A DNA stretch of 64,000 nt from Ureibacillus thermosphaericus (GTDB lineage: Bacteria; Bacillota; Bacilli; Bacillales_A; Planococcaceae), in NCBI RefSeq assembly GCF_012396605.1, contig NZ_JAAXPW010000011.1, forward strand, positions 1 through 64,000. Direction: 5' to 3'. The position numbers and the translations under genes are program-made. The notes under the pieces were generated by a model. It made no database searches. It had not been told where the DNA came from and worked only from the letters and a program-made list of their open reading frames with translations. Positions 8,975 through 20,672 of the stretch are shown one piece after another (position 1 is the stretch's first letter; every line of letters begins with the position of its first letter).

Positions 8975-10872
8975 ACGGTATTTTTACCTAACGATTTTTT
9001 AATTAAGGATTCAATGCGAGCAATTGTTTCTTCTTTTGTAATGTGCAATTCTTCCAATAATAAATCGACACTGCCATGGTCCACAAAACGATCTGGAATC
9101 CCCATTCGTTCTATTTCAACTTGGTTGTATTTATTATCGCTGGCAAACTCTAAAATGGCACTGCCAAATCCACCTTTTAATACGCCTTCTTCAATCGTTA
9201 ATATCGGCATATTTTTCCCCATGATGTCATGAAGCATGTTGTCATCAAGTGGTTTGATAAATCGAGCATTCACTACTTTCACATGTATATTACGACTAGC
9301 TAGCTCATCTGCAGCTTCTAAAGCCATCGAAATAGTCGTACCGAACGTTAAAATGGCTGCATCTCGACCTTCTCTCAGCACTTCCCAAGAACCAATTGGA
9401 ATCGTTTTTAGCTCCTCATCAAGGGGAACGCCTACCCCATTGCCGCGGGGATAACGGAGAGCGATTGGTCCTTCATTATATTCAATAGCAGTTTTGACCA
9501 TATGTTGCCCTTCGTTTTCATCTTTCGGCATCATGATTACGATATTTGGGATATGGCGTAAAAAGGCAATATCAAAAACACCTTGATGGGTATCGCCATC
9601 TGCACCGACAAGTCCCGCACGATCAATGCCAATGAAAACATTTAAATTTTGGCGAGCGATATCATGCAGTACTTGATCATATGCTCGCTGTAAAAATGTC
9701 GAGTAAATTGCTAAAAATGGCTTCATATTTTGTGTCGCTAATCCCGCAGCCATTGTCGTTGCATGCTGTTCTGCAATTCCAACATCGAAGAATCGATCTG
9801 GAAAATCTTTTTGAATACCTTCCATTTTCGAACCTACTGGCATTGCAGGTGTGATCGCTACAATACGTTTATCTTCTTTCATTAATTTTCGAACGGTTTC
9901 CGAAACTAAACTAGACCAAGAAGGGCCTTTGGCATTATTTTTGACGAAGGCTCCTGTTTCAATTTTATAAGGTCCTGTACCGTGCCAAGTACCAACTTTA
10001 TCTTCCTCAGCCGGCTTATATCCTTTTCCTTTTTTTGTCACTACATGAACAAGAACCGGTCGATCTTCTACTTTTTTGGCATATTCTAACGTTTTTTCTA
10101 AAGCATCGAAATCGTGGCCGTCAATCGGACCTAAATATTTAAAGCCCATTTCCTCAAAAAACACTCCGGAAACAACAAGATACTTTAAACTGTCCTTCAC
10201 ACGATCAGCCGCATGAGCAAGTTTTCCACCAAATACAGGCACTCGCTTCATCAAAGATTCTAATTCTTCTTTCGCCTTAGAATATTCCTTAGCAGTTCTT
10301 AATCGGCCTAAAATATTGTGCAATGCACCGACATTTGGCGCGATGGACATTTCGTTGTCATTTAAAATGACAATCATTCTTCTTCGATCGTGCCCAATAT
10401 GATTCAATGCTTCTAGTGCCATTCCACCAGTTAAAGCCCCATCGCCAATAATCGGAACAATATAATTGTTTTCCTTCTTTATATCTCTCGCAACGGCCAT
10501 TCCCATTGCTGCTGATAATGAAGTTGAACTGTGACCCGTTTCCCATTCATCGTGCTTGCTTTCTGCTCGTTTTGGAAAACCACTTAACCCTTTATATTGA
10601 CGTAATGTGTCAAATTCTCTTGCTCGTCCTGTCAAGATTTTGTGTACGTATGCTTGGTGACCTACATCCCATAGAAACTTGTCAAAAGGGCTATTAAAGG
10701 CTCTATGCAATGCAATAGTTAATTCAACTACCCCTAAATTTGGTCCGATATGTCCACCTGTAATTGAGCATTTTTCTATTAGAAAATCTCGAATGTCTTG
10801 AGCAAGTTCCTCTAATTGTTGCTTATTTAACTTTTTTAAAAAGGATGGACCAGTAATTGTCGTTAAATCCAT
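8971..10872 (-). CDS. dxs: 1-deoxy-D-xylulose-5-phosphate synthase
   Basis: The thiamine-diphosphate enzyme that starts the MEP isoprenoid pathway from pyruvate and glyceraldehyde 3-phosphate. At 633 residues it is full length. Visible features are the ThDP motif beginning GDGALTGG and ending NDNEMSI, the substrate-binding DVGHQAY region near the N-terminus, the catalytic Glu in DVGIAEQHA, and the transketolase C-terminal domain. It lies downstream of ispA (92-base gap, no terminator seen) and overlaps tlyA, grouping two isoprenoid genes in one unit. Confidence 0.97.
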   Translation of the reverse strand: MDLTTITGPSFLKKLNKQQLEELAQDIRDFLIEKCSITGGHIGPNLGVVELTIALHRAFNSPFDKFLWDVGHQAYVHKILTGRAREFDTLRQYKGLSGFPKRAESKHDEWETGHSSTSLSAAMGMAVARDIKKENNYIVPIIGDGALTGGMALEALNHIGHDRRRMIVILNDNEMSIAPNVGALHNILGRLRTAKEYSKAKEELESLMKRVPVFGGKLAHAADRVKDSLKYLVVSGVFFEEMGFKYLGPIDGHDFDALEKTLEYAKKVEDRPVLVHVVTKKGKGYKPAEEDKVGTWHGTGPYKIETGAFVKNNAKGPSWSSLVSETVRKLMKEDKRIVAITPAMPVGSKMEGIQKDFPDRFFDVGIAEQHATTMAAGLATQNMKPFLAIYSTFLQRAYDQVLHDIARQNLNVFIGIDRAGLVGADGDTHQGVFDIAFLRHIPNIVIMMPKDENEGQHMVKTAIEYNEGPIALRYPRGNGVGVPLDEELKTIPIGSWEVLREGRDAAILTFGTTISMALEAADELASRNIHVKVVNARFIKPLDDNMLHDIMGKNMPILTIEEGVLKGGFGSAILEFASDNKYNQVEIERMGIPDRFVDHGSVDLLLEELHITKEETIARIESLIKKSLGKNTV

Positions 10873-10964
10873 CTCTCACACACCTTTTCATCAGTTTATT
10901 CACATCGAAGTTTTAACCATTATATCAAGCTAATATCAATGGCAAAAGCGATTTATTTTATCTA

Positions 10965-11849
10965 TTAATTATTTCTGGATATGATATAGTTCGCAAATTC
11001 TCTTAATAATGTCGTGTCTTCCGATAAATTATCCAACGCGTTCAGAGCGTATTGATAATGTTCATTTAATTTTTGTTTTGCACCATCCAGTGTGAGTAGT
11101 GCAGGATAAGTACTTTTATTGCTCTCTTCGTCCTTTCCAGCTGTCTTTCCTAACTGTTCTGATGTGCCTTCCACATCTAAAATATCATCTTGTATTTGAA
11201 ATGCGAGGCCAATATGTCGTGCATATTCTATTAACGCTTTTCGAGCTTCCATTGTTGCATCGGATAATACTGCACCCGCTTCAATGCTAAAACGAAGAAT
11301 TGCTCCTGTCTTATTTAAATGGACTTGTTCCAGTTCCGATAAATTCAATTGACGGTTTTCACCATCTAAATCTAGAACTTGTCCCCCAACCATGCCTTCC
11401 GCACCGCTAGCAACACTTAATAAGTTGATTAATTCAACCTTTTTATCAGCAGAAATATTTTCCATTCGCGCTAAAACACCAAAAGCCAATGTATTTAAAG
11501 CATCTCCGGCAAGGGTAGCCATCGCCTCTCCGAATACAACATGATTCGTCGGTTTACCGCGTCTTAAATCATCGTTATCCATACTAGGTAGATCATCATG
11601 GATGAGGGAATATGTATGAATCATTTCAACCGCAGCACCAACAGTATAAACTTCTTTTTGTTTATAGTTAAACATTTCGGAAACGGCAACGACAAACAAT
11701 GGACGAATTCTTTTTCCTCCTGCCCTTAACGAGTATAACATAGATTCTTTTAATGTATGCGGTGCAACTAATCGTTCCACTTGGTATTCAAGTTCACGGT
11801 TAATATAGTCAAGATGTTCATTTATAAATAGCTTTAAACGATTATTCAT
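10965..11849 (-). CDS. ispA: Polyprenyl (farnesyl) diphosphate synthase
   Basis: A 294-residue trans-prenyltransferase that condenses IPP with DMAPP/GPP. It has the first Asp-rich motif DDLPSMDND, the GKPTNH segment after it, the second motif DDILD and the FQIQ region before that. ATG 11849 is chosen: GGAGAGGAAT precedes it and it lies 4 bases after the xseB stop, while the longer ORF would run back through xseB. FPP synthase is favoured by context with xseB/dxs, but chain length cannot be read with certainty. Confidence 0.94.
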   Translation of the reverse strand: MNNRLKLFINEHLDYINRELEYQVERLVAPHTLKESMLYSLRAGGKRIRPLFVVAVSEMFNYKQKEVYTVGAAVEMIHTYSLIHDDLPSMDNDDLRRGKPTNHVVFGEAMATLAGDALNTLAFGVLARMENISADKKVELINLLSVASGAEGMVGGQVLDLDGENRQLNLSELEQVHLNKTGAILRFSIEAGAVLSDATMEARKALIEYARHIGLAFQIQDDILDVEGTSEQLGKTAGKDEESNKSTYPALLTLDGAKQKLNEHYQYALNALDNLSEDTTLLREFANYIISRNN

Positions 11850-11853
11850 TGTA

Positions 11854-12081
11854 TTATTCCTCTCCATTTGTTGGTTCGAAAGGCTTCTTCTCGCCATTTT
11901 CATTGACAATTGAAATCAATTGTTCTTCAGCATTTCTTAGCTTTTCGTGGCAGTATTTTGACAACTCCATACCCTTTTTATATAAGTCAATGGCTTCTTC
12001 TAGTGGAACATCTCCCTGTTCTAATTTACGAACAATCTCCTCTAATTCCGTCATTGCATCGGCAAATGTTTGTTTAGTCAT
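11854..12081 (-). CDS. xseB: Exodeoxyribonuclease VII small subunit
   Basis: A 75-residue helical protein with the family pattern FADAMTELEEIVRKLEQGDVPLEEAI and a Glu/Lys-rich second helix. It partners XseA in the single-strand exonuclease VII complex. ATG 12081 overlaps the xseA stop by 8 bases. An upstream TTG is possible but adds residues absent from the family. Confidence 0.93.
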   Translation of the reverse strand: MTKQTFADAMTELEEIVRKLEQGDVPLEEAIDLYKKGMELSKYCHEKLRNAEEQLISIVNENGEKKPFEPTNGEE

Positions 12082-13429
12082 CTTTTTCACCAACTTTTTC
12101 TTGAATTTCTATTACCTTTGCATGCACGATTCCATCCTGAAGATGGATCGAAAGGTCATCTTGTTTTTCTAATTGAGAGATCGATTTAACGACCTTTTCA
12201 TCTTTATATGTAACGCTAAATCCTCTTTCCATAATTGTCAAAGGATTTAATGCTTGAAGGGTGCGAATCGTGTAATGGAAATTCTCTTTTTTTCGATTTA
12301 ACGCTTGAAAAGCAGTTCTTGTCAACAAGTACGAAATTTGTTCTAATTGTTTCTTATAATAGACAATTGCATTTTGTGGTGAATGAATTTTTAACGTACC
12401 ATCGAGTTGAGATAATTCATTTTTCTTTTTCATCAGGAACATTTGACTGGCTCGTTGTAAATTTATATCCGCTTGAATCAATCTTTCTGTAAAAGGCCGA
12501 TACAACCGTTCAGGTTGAGATAAAGGATACGATTGTTGCAATTTATTAAGACGATTTCTTTCATAAATCAACTTGCTTCTTACGATTTGATGCATTTGGG
12601 ATTGAAAAGCTAATATTCGTTGATATAGTTCCTGAATGTTCGGTACAGCTAGCTCTGCAGCGGCAGTCGGTGTTGGTGCACGGAGATCTGCAACGAAATC
12701 TGCAATCGTCGTATCTGTTTCATGACCCACTGCACTAATAATTGGTATACGACTCTCAAAAATCGCTCTTGCAACAATTTCCTCGTTAAAGGCCCATAAA
12801 TCTTCAATGGATCCTCCCCCTCGACCTACAATCAGTACGTCAGCAAATCCTTGTTCGTTCGCCAATTGAATATTTTTCGCTATAGATTGTGCCGCACCAT
12901 TTCCTTGGACAAGGGTAGGATAGATGATTATTTCTGCAAGTGGATATCTTCTATTAATGGTTGTGCAAATATCGCGAATTGCTGCACCTGTTGTTGCTGT
13001 ACATACACCGATTACTTTTGGAAATTTTGGAATTGGTTGTTTAAAGTTTGGATTAAATAATCCTTCTTTATGTAATTTTTCTTTTAATTGATTAAAAGCG
13101 ATAAAAAGACTTCCGATACCATCCGGTTCCATCGATAGTACATATAATTGATATGAACCTTGAGCTTCGTAAACATTAACATCTCCACGTATAAAAACTT
13201 GCATGCCATCTTCAGGTTTGAATTTTAATTGGCTTGCATGTGTCCGGAACATCAGTGCATTAATTCGAGCGGCATCATCTTTTAAAGTGAAATAAATATG
13301 CCCAGAAGTATGTATTTTTACGTTGGATAGTTCACCTTTCACATAAACTTCTCGTAAGTGTGGATCCGCATCAAATTTTCTTTTAATATATTTTGTTAAA
13401 GCTTTCACTGTTAAATAAGAAGATGGCAT
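12074..13429 (-). CDS. xseA: Exodeoxyribonuclease VII large subunit
   Basis: The catalytic subunit of exonuclease VII, which degrades single-stranded DNA to oligonucleotides. ATG 13429 gives MPSSYLTVKALTKYI, matching the family N-terminus, with AAGGGGAG upstream; length is 451. An OB-fold domain (about 1-100) contains VYVKGELSN. The catalytic domain includes GRGGGSIEDLWAFN and SAVGHETDTTIADFVADLRAPTPTAAAE. A coiled-coil C-terminal third follows. It heads the xseA-xseB-ispA-dxs-tlyA unit, separated from folD by a terminator. Confidence 0.95.
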   Translation of the reverse strand: MPSSYLTVKALTKYIKRKFDADPHLREVYVKGELSNVKIHTSGHIYFTLKDDAARINALMFRTHASQLKFKPEDGMQVFIRGDVNVYEAQGSYQLYVLSMEPDGIGSLFIAFNQLKEKLHKEGLFNPNFKQPIPKFPKVIGVCTATTGAAIRDICTTINRRYPLAEIIIYPTLVQGNGAAQSIAKNIQLANEQGFADVLIVGRGGGSIEDLWAFNEEIVARAIFESRIPIISAVGHETDTTIADFVADLRAPTPTAAAELAVPNIQELYQRILAFQSQMHQIVRSKLIYERNRLNKLQQSYPLSQPERLYRPFTERLIQADINLQRASQMFLMKKKNELSQLDGTLKIHSPQNAIVYYKKQLEQISYLLTRTAFQALNRKKENFHYTIRTLQALNPLTIMERGFSVTYKDEKVVKSISQLEKQDDLSIHLQDGIVHAKVIEIQEKVGEKDD

Positions 13430-13484
13430 CGTGTGTAACTCCCCTTTTGCAAGCCTGTTATAGTACAAAAATTGTAACCATTAG

Positions 13485-13513
13485 AAAAGCTGTTTTCCTA
13501 GAAAAACAGCTTT
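13485..13513 (-). terminator. folD terminator
   Basis: On the minus strand GAAAGCTGTTTT pairs with AAAACAGCTTTTC between folD and xseA. The T tract is short, so read-through into xseA is possible. Confidence 0.7.
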
Positions 13514-13538
13514 CTCTTTCATTGTACAATTTTTATCG

Positions 13539-14393
13539 TTATTTGTCGCCTAATGTTTTTTCTGCCGATTTAACTGTATTATACAGCAACATCGTAATCG
13601 TCATTGGCCCCACTCCACCTGGTACAGGGGTAATATATGAAGAGATTGGTTCCACTTCTTCATAGTTTACATCGCCAACTAACTTGTTGTTTTCAACTCG
13701 GTTGATACCTACGTCTATAACGACAGCACCTTCTTTAACATGTTCACGCGTAATGAAATTCGGACGGCCTACAGCGGCAATTAAAATATCCGCTTGCTTC
13801 GTAATAGAAGGTAAGTCTTTCGTTTTTGAATGGGTATATGTAACTGTTGCATCTTTTTGCAGTAACAGTTGGCCCATTGGTTTACCAACGATATGGCTAC
13901 GACCCACTACAACTGCATGTTTTCCTGCGATTTCGATGCCAGAGTACTCTAATAATTTCATAACGCCAAATGGAGTACATGGTAAGAATGTATCTTGCCC
14001 CAACATCATTTTACCAACGCTAACTGGTGAAAAACCATCGACATCTTTATCTGGTGAAATTGCGGCGATCACCTTATCTTCATTAATGTGTTTTGGCAAT
14101 GGCAATTGTACTAAAATACCATGAATCTCTTTTCGTTCATTTAACGTGTGAATTTGCTCTAATAACTCTTCTTCACTTGTATTTTCAGGTAATTTAATCA
14201 CTTCTGAATAAATGCCAATCGCTTCACATGAACGATGCTTATTTCGTACATACGTTTGAGATGCTGGATCTTCACCTACTAAAATAACAGCTAAACCTGG
14301 TGTTACTCCCATTTCCTTTAATTCTTTCACTTTTTCTGCAATTGACTCGCGGATTTGTTGCCCTATTGCTTTTCCATCAATAATTTGAGCCAT
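13539..14393 (-). CDS. folD: Methylenetetrahydrofolate dehydrogenase/cyclohydrolase
   Basis: A bifunctional enzyme interconverting 5,10-methylene-, methenyl- and 10-formyl-THF. ATG 14393 (MAQIIDGKAIG) follows GGGAGGAA; length 284 is standard. Signature regions are GEDPASQTYVRNKHRSCEAIGI with the catalytic Lys, the PLPKHI loop, DKDVDGF, and the NADP-binding VVVGRSHIVGKP. The C-terminal PGGVGPMTITML motif is intact. It sits downstream of nusB. Its one-carbon role links it to the gcv genes and yqgN elsewhere in the window. Confidence 0.97.
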   Translation of the reverse strand: MAQIIDGKAIGQQIRESIAEKVKELKEMGVTPGLAVILVGEDPASQTYVRNKHRSCEAIGIYSEVIKLPENTSEEELLEQIHTLNERKEIHGILVQLPLPKHINEDKVIAAISPDKDVDGFSPVSVGKMMLGQDTFLPCTPFGVMKLLEYSGIEIAGKHAVVVGRSHIVGKPMGQLLLQKDATVTYTHSKTKDLPSITKQADILIAAVGRPNFITREHVKEGAVVIDVGINRVENNKLVGDVNYEEVEPISSYITPVPGGVGPMTITMLLYNTVKSAEKTLGDK

Positions 14394-14449
14394 GATTCTT
14401 CCTCCCAGTGCTTTCTCTAATTTCATGGAACTTTTAAAAATGAATGTTC

Positions 14450-14833
14450 TTACTGTTCAACAAACTTAGAAAGTACTCCATTGACAAATTTGCTAGATTT
14501 GTCATCTCCAAAAGTTTTTGCTAATTCGATTGCTTCATCCAACACGACTGCTGAAGGTGTCTCATCCATATAAAGTAATTCATATAAGGCTAATCGCAAA
14601 ATAGTTCGTTCTATTTTAGGCAAACGATATAACGACCAATTCTCTAATTTTTCTTCAAGTTGATGATCAATTTCTTGTAGTTTTTTAGTTACACCATATA
14701 CTAACGTTTTAAAAAAAGGATTCATTTCATTGTCTTCTATAATATGACTAATTGCCTCTTCTAGCGTTAAATCGGTATTTTCTAACTGAAATAAAACTTG
14801 TAACGCTTTTTCACGAATCTCGTGCCGTTTCAT
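14450..14833 (-). CDS. nusB: Transcription antitermination factor NusB
   Basis: A 127-residue all-helical RNA-binding factor that pairs with NusE/S10 on boxA in rRNA operons. The N-terminus MKRHEIREKALQVLFQLE and the C-terminal block PSAVVLDEAIELAKTFGDDKSSKFVNGVLSK are characteristic. AAGGAG precedes the ATG. The asp23-nusB-folD order of Bacillales is preserved except for glpK and a small ORF inserted upstream. Confidence 0.96.
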   Translation of the reverse strand: MKRHEIREKALQVLFQLENTDLTLEEAISHIIEDNEMNPFFKTLVYGVTKKLQEIDHQLEEKLENWSLYRLPKIERTILRLALYELLYMDETPSAVVLDEAIELAKTFGDDKSSKFVNGVLSKFVEQ

Positions 14834-14995
14834 AATTTAACTCCTTCATTTCTAACATTCGTACCTATTATAACTATTGTTTGCAAAAAATACATTAGCA
14901 AATCACAATTTGATAAAAATACAACAATTTCTATTATAACATTACTTTTTCATGTTAAAGAAATAAAAAATTTTTATGGCGTACATGAAATGTAA

Positions 14996-15029
14996 AAAGC
15001 TCCATCAGCAATTCGACTAATGGAGCTTT
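14996..15029 (-). terminator. Terminator of the small Lys-rich ORF
   Basis: AAAGCTCCAT and ATGGAGCTTT form a 10-bp stem with a T run on the minus strand, 9 bases behind the stop of the ORF at 15038-15172. Confidence 0.8.
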
Positions 15030-15037
15030 AAAATTCT

Positions 15038-15172
15038 TTACATATTCATTTTGTTGTTGATGTTTTTTTCTGTTTCTTTCGCCTGCTTAAAATCTTTCTT
15101 GTAATGAACTTCTTGCGCTTTTGTTAATTTGTTGTTTTTCTCGGATAATTTTTCGTGGATTGGCTTTTTCAT
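15038..15172 (-). CDS. Small Lys/Asn-rich protein, 44 aa (hypothetical)
   Basis: A short reading frame with its own strong ribosome site (GAAAGGAGAG), an ATG, 44 codons and an immediately following intrinsic terminator. The product is highly charged (15 Lys) with no hydrophobic core, starting MKKPIHEKLSEKNNKLTKAQ and ending in Met-Asn-Met. It looks like an intrinsically disordered small protein, in the size range of small acid-soluble spore proteins, but I do not recognise the family. It lies between nusB and glpK, both on the same strand. Coding status rests on the RBS-ORF-terminator arrangement. Confidence 0.7.
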   Translation of the reverse strand: MKKPIHEKLSEKNNKLTKAQEVHYKKDFKQAKETEKNINNKMNM

Positions 15173-15243
15173 TTTCTCTCTCCTTTCTCACTTATACTTC
15201 GTTAGTTTAAACGTTTGGAGGAGAGATATTCTTTTACCATCTT

Positions 15244-16827
<1,584 letters not shown>

Positions 16828-16857
16828 TCAGAAAAATTGTTAAATAAATTGTTAAAT

Positions 16858-16902
16858 AAAAAACATCAAAGGACAACTTTGACAGTCATCCATTTGATGT
16901 TA
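16858..16902 (-). terminator. asp23 terminator
   Basis: AACATCAAA and TTTGATGTT pair around a 22-base loop, followed by TTTTTT on the minus strand, between asp23 and glpK. Confidence 0.75.
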
Positions 16903-16920
16903 ATAAATGTTTATATAATT

Positions 16921-17334
16921 CTAAATGGAAATCTCCTCTTCGGCATTCGTTTCAAATTGAATTGCGGTAATGTGAACATTTACTTCGCTCGTCTCAATGG
17001 ATGTCATGTTATAAATGGCTTGGCGAATGGCTGTTTGAATGTCTTTAGCTACTTTAGGAATTGAATTTCCGTATTTTATTGAACAATATACGTCAATCAG
17101 TATTTCACCATCTTCGCTGATTGTTGCTTTAACCCCTTTTGAATGTACTTTTTTCCCAAATCGTTCAGCGACTCCAGATGCAAAATTACCGCGAGTAGAT
17201 GCAACACCTTCTACTTCATTCGTTGCAATCCCCGCAATCACTTCAATGACTTCTGGGGCAACCTCAATTTTTCCAAGTTCTTCTTTGCCGGAAGGAGCAG
17301 GTTGTATAAATGCTTTTGCAGACTTTTCAGCCAT
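16921..17334 (-). CDS. yqhY: Asp23/Gls24 family envelope stress protein (YqhY)
   Basis: A 137-residue protein of the Asp23 family, known as abundant membrane-associated alkaline-shock proteins; YqhY is linked to acetyl-CoA carboxylase homeostasis in B. subtilis. The core shows GKIEVAPEVIEVIAGIATNEVEGV and the C-terminal VAKDIQTAIRQAIYNMTSIE...VNVHI. ATG 17334 is chosen because AGAGAGG lies 9 bases upstream; earlier ATG or TTG codons overlap that site. The gene keeps its conserved position beside accCB, although a luciferase-like gene lies between them here. Confidence 0.92.
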   Translation of the reverse strand: MAEKSAKAFIQPAPSGKEELGKIEVAPEVIEVIAGIATNEVEGVASTRGNFASGVAERFGKKVHSKGVKATISEDGEILIDVYCSIKYGNSIPKVAKDIQTAIRQAIYNMTSIETSEVNVHITAIQFETNAEEEISI

Positions 17335-17458
17335 CTTCTTCATCCTCTCTTTTCTTTGCAAAACTGTTTATCACAGTTCTCAAATTGCACCGATTAATTA
17401 TTATTATACAAAATTTTCTTCATCCCCTGTACTAAAACAAAGAATTTCACGAAATATT

Positions 17459-18445
17459 CTAAGCCTGTTCTTTGAAACTTTGTGCAAGCAATTCAAAGGA
17501 CTTTCTTCTTTTCTCTTGATCGTAAATCGGACCATTTACCATGATTTCATCAACAGCTCTTCTTTGAGCTATAAATTCCATGATTTGTTTATAAACAGTT
17601 TCTTTGGATCCCGCAAAAGTATACTTTAATGTGTGTAAAACTTGCTTTTTCTCTTCTTCGTTCCATAATTCATCCATGTTTGTAGGTGCAGGTGTTTTTC
17701 CACGCTTTCCTCGAATCATCCCTAAAAATTGTTGGTATAATGAGCTTGCTAAAAATTCTCCTTCTTCATCAGTATCAGCAACAAAAGCATTAATGCTGAC
17801 CATCGTATAAGGAGCATCTAAAAATTGTGAAGGTCTAAAATTCCGGTGATATGTATCGATTGCATCGTCTAATAAATCCGGAGCAAAGTGACTTGCAAAA
17901 GCAAAAGGTAATCCTAAAACGCCTGCGAGTCTTGCGCTATATAAACTGGACCCTAAAAGCCATATCGGAATATTTAAGCCTTTTCCAGGCACTGCAATAA
18001 CCGCACGGTGTTCATCATCAAAATAGCTCATCAATTCATCCACTAATTCATCAAATTGATATGCTCCTGCCTCATCTCTTCTTAACGCTCTCGCCGTTAA
18101 CATATCCGTTCCAGGTGCTCGCCCTAGTCCTAAATCGATTCTTCCCGGAAACATGGACTCTAATGTTCCAAACTGTTCAGCAATGACGAGCGGTGCGTGG
18201 TTTGGAAGCATGATTCCTCCTGCCCCTACACGAATTTTATTCGTTGCTCCTGCTAAATAACAAATGAGAACAGCAGTTGCTGAACTTGCAATTCCTTCCA
18301 TATTATGATGCTCAGCTACCCAATATCGATGATAGCCACATTTTTCTGCAAGTTGAATTAATGCGCGACTATGAAGAAAAGCATCCGCTGGAGTTTCACC
18401 TTCTAATACAGGTGCTAAATCAAGGACTGATAATTTCGGTAACAT
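17459..18445 (-). CDS. LLM-class flavin-dependent oxidoreductase
   Basis: A 328-residue luciferase-like monooxygenase of the MsnO8/YhbW-type subgroup. ATG 18445 ([13 protein letters not shown]) follows AAAGGGAG; the longer ORF would run into the accC terminator. Typical blocks are [63 protein letters not shown] and the late GSKETV segment. The TIM-barrel enzyme is expected to use FMNH2. The substrate is unknown and the neighbours give no hint. Confidence 0.85.
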   Translation of the reverse strand: MLPKLSVLDLAPVLEGETPADAFLHSRALIQLAEKCGYHRYWVAEHHNMEGIASSATAVLICYLAGATNKIRVGAGGIMLPNHAPLVIAEQFGTLESMFPGRIDLGLGRAPGTDMLTARALRRDEAGAYQFDELVDELMSYFDDEHRAVIAVPGKGLNIPIWLLGSSLYSARLAGVLGLPFAFASHFAPDLLDDAIDTYHRNFRPSQFLDAPYTMVSINAFVADTDEEGEFLASSLYQQFLGMIRGKRGKTPAPTNMDELWNEEEKKQVLHTLKYTFAGSKETVYKQIMEFIAQRRAVDEIMVNGPIYDQEKRRKSFELLAQSFKEQA

Positions 18446-18540
18446 TATTTCACTCCCTTTCTCGTTAAACTTAGTATAGCGCTTTGTTAAGGAAAAAGCA
18501 TAAAACACGCTTCTGAGAAAGTGGTTATTAAATAAAAAAA

Positions 18541-18561
18541 GAGCCTTCAAATTGAAGGCTC
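18541..18561 (-). terminator. accBC terminator
   Basis: GAGCCTTCAA and TTGAAGGCTC form a perfect stem with a TTTTTTT tract on the minus strand, 11 bases after the accC stop. Confidence 0.92.
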
Positions 18562-18572
18562 CGTAAGTTCAG

Positions 18573-19949
18573 TTAGTTTTTCACAGTTTCTTTTTTTGTA
18601 TTTAATACATCATTTTCTTCAAGGAATTTTGTATTGAATTTCCCTGATTTAAACACTTCGTTGTTCATTAAAGCATGGTGGAATGGTATCGTTGTATGAA
18701 TACCAGGCCCTTCAACAACAAATTCGCTCAATGCACGATTCATACGAGCGATTGCTTCTTCGCGTGTATCCGCATGTACAATTAATTTTGCAACCATTGA
18801 ATCGTAGTATGGCGGAATTGTGTATCCAGGATATACTGCAGAGTCAATCCGTACTCCAGGACCACCAGGTGTAATATATGTTTCAACTGTACCAGCAGCT
18901 GGCATGAAGTTTTTGTATGCATTTTCCGCATTGATGCGGCACTCAATAGCCCAGCCTTTTAATTGAATATCTTCTTGTGTCAATGTTAATTTTTCGCCGG
19001 AAGCGATTTTGAGCTGTTGCTGAACTAAATCGACGCCAGTAACCATTTCTGTTACAGGGTGTTCTACTTGAATACGAGTATTCATTTCCATGAAGTAGAA
19101 CTTGTCCTCATTATAATCATAAATAAATTCGATTGTTCCAGCACCTTCATAGCCACAAGCTTTTGCTGCCTTTACAGCAGCTTCCCCCATCTCTGCACGT
19201 CTTTCTGGAGATAATGCAGGAGATGGTGCTTCCTCAACTAATTTTTGCATGCGTCGTTGTACAGTACAGTCACGCTCGCCAAGATGGATCACATTTCCAT
19301 ATGCATCTGCTAATACTTGGATTTCACAGTGACGGAAGAATTCGATGTATTTTTCTAAATATACACCAGGATTACCGAATGCTGCTTGAGCTTCTTTTTG
19401 AGTAATTTCAATACCTTTTACTAACTCTTCTTCTGTACGAGCAACTCGGATTCCTTTACCACCGCCACCAGCAGTCGCTTTAATAATGACTGGATAGCCA
19501 ATTTCAGCTGCCCATTTTTTACCTGTTTCAATATCAGGAACAATGCCTGTACCAGGTACTAAAGGTACTCCTGCTTCTTCCATTGTCGCACGGGCAACGT
19601 CTTTCATCCCCATGATGCGAATGGATTTGGAAGAAGGACCAATGAATTTAATGCCAGCATTTTCACATGCTTCAGCAAAATCTGCATTTTCTGCTAGGAA
19701 TCCATAACCTGGATGTATCCCATCGGCACCCGTTTTCTCTGCAACGCTTAATACGGCTGGAAAACTTAAATAGGAATCTTTTGATAGTTTTGGACCGATG
19801 CAATATGCTTCATCAGCAAGTTTTACATGTAAGCTATCACGATCCGCTTCAGAATATACTGCAACCGTTTGAATTCCTAATTCTTTACAAGCACGAATAA
19901 TACGAACCGCAATTTCTCCGCGGTTAGCAATTAATACTTTTTTTAACAT
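18573..19949 (-). CDS. accC: Biotin carboxylase subunit of acetyl-CoA carboxylase
   Basis: An ATP-grasp enzyme that carboxylates the biotin on AccB for fatty acid synthesis. ATG 19949 ([16 protein letters not shown]) is preceded by AGAGGTG; 458 residues. Seen are the N-terminal biotin carboxylase domain with [14 protein letters not shown], the glycine-rich ATP loop [10 protein letters not shown], the bicarbonate/biotin region [12 protein letters not shown] and [14 protein letters not shown]. accB lies 12 bases upstream on the same strand, forming the usual accBC pair, closed by a perfect terminator. Confidence 0.98.
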   Translation of the reverse strand: MLKKVLIANRGEIAVRIIRACKELGIQTVAVYSEADRDSLHVKLADEAYCIGPKLSKDSYLSFPAVLSVAEKTGADGIHPGYGFLAENADFAEACENAGIKFIGPSSKSIRIMGMKDVARATMEEAGVPLVPGTGIVPDIETGKKWAAEIGYPVIIKATAGGGGKGIRVARTEEELVKGIEITQKEAQAAFGNPGVYLEKYIEFFRHCEIQVLADAYGNVIHLGERDCTVQRRMQKLVEEAPSPALSPERRAEMGEAAVKAAKACGYEGAGTIEFIYDYNEDKFYFMEMNTRIQVEHPVTEMVTGVDLVQQQLKIASGEKLTLTQEDIQLKGWAIECRINAENAYKNFMPAAGTVETYITPGGPGVRIDSAVYPGYTIPPYYDSMVAKLIVHADTREEAIARMNRALSEFVVEGPGIHTTIPFHHALMNNEVFKSGKFNTKFLEENDVLNTKKETVKN

Positions 19950-19961
19950 TTTGGTCACCTC

Positions 19962-20495
19962 TTATTCAGTAGGTTTCACTAGGAATAGTGGTTGACCGAA
20001 TTCTACTAGCTGTTCATTTTTCACTAGTACTTCAACAATTTCACCTTTAACTTCTGCTTCGATTTCGTTAAATAATTTCATTGCTTCAACGATACATACA
20101 ATTGTATCAGGTTCCACTTTGTCCCCTACTTTAACGTAAGGAGGTGAATCAGGTGATGGTGCTGCATAGAATGTTCCTACCATCGGTGAAGTGATTTTAT
20201 GTAATGTAGGATCATCTAAATTTACAGGTTTTGCTTCAGAAGTACTTGCTGCAGGTGCTGCGCTTTCAGCTTGTGGTTTTACTTCTTCAACTTTTACTTC
20301 TTCTTTTGGTTGTGCTTGTACTTGTGGTTGAGCTTGTTGTACAACAGTTTGTACCTTAGGTGCTACCACTTCTGTTACAACACCTTGATTTTTCTTTAAT
20401 TTAATTTTTGCACCATCTACTTCATATAAGAATTCGTCAAGAGATGATGAATCAACTAGTTTAATAATCTCACGAAGTTCTTGTACTTTAAACAA
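19962..20495 (-). CDS. accB: Biotin carboxyl carrier protein of acetyl-CoA carboxylase
   Basis: This protein carries the biotin cofactor for acetyl-CoA carboxylase. A TTG start at 20495 (MFKVQELREI) is favoured by AAGGGGTG 8 bases upstream; a GTG three codons earlier overlaps that site. The N-terminal helix region (1-38) is followed by a flexible Gln/Val/Pro/Ala/Glu linker (about 42-92) and a biotinyl domain with the target Lys140 in EAMKLFNE. The linker is longer than in B. subtilis AccB, making the protein 177 residues instead of about 160. Confidence 0.96.
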   Translation of the reverse strand: MFKVQELREIIKLVDSSSLDEFLYEVDGAKIKLKKNQGVVTEVVAPKVQTVVQQAQPQVQAQPKEEVKVEEVKPQAESAAPAASTSEAKPVNLDDPTLHKITSPMVGTFYAAPSPDSPPYVKVGDKVEPDTIVCIVEAMKLFNEIEAEVKGEIVEVLVKNEQLVEFGQPLFLVKPTE

Positions 20496-20594
20496 TGTAG
20501 ACACCCCTTCTTTTTATTCAATACAATAATCATTTTATATCCTTTCAACAGATTTTGAAACAATATTTTTTAATTTTCTATAAAATGAGCAAAA

Positions 20595-20628
20595 AACAGT
20601 GCTTTCGTTACGTAAACGAAGCACTGTT
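20595..20628 (-). terminator. spoIIIA operon terminator
   Basis: AACAGTGCTTTCGTT and AACGAAGCACTGTT form a long, nearly perfect stem ending in TTTTTT on the minus strand, between spoIIIAH and accB. Confidence 0.9.
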
Positions 20629-20672
20629 CACCTTCTGTTATACAACATCGTTTCTCCAATCAAAATTATATC

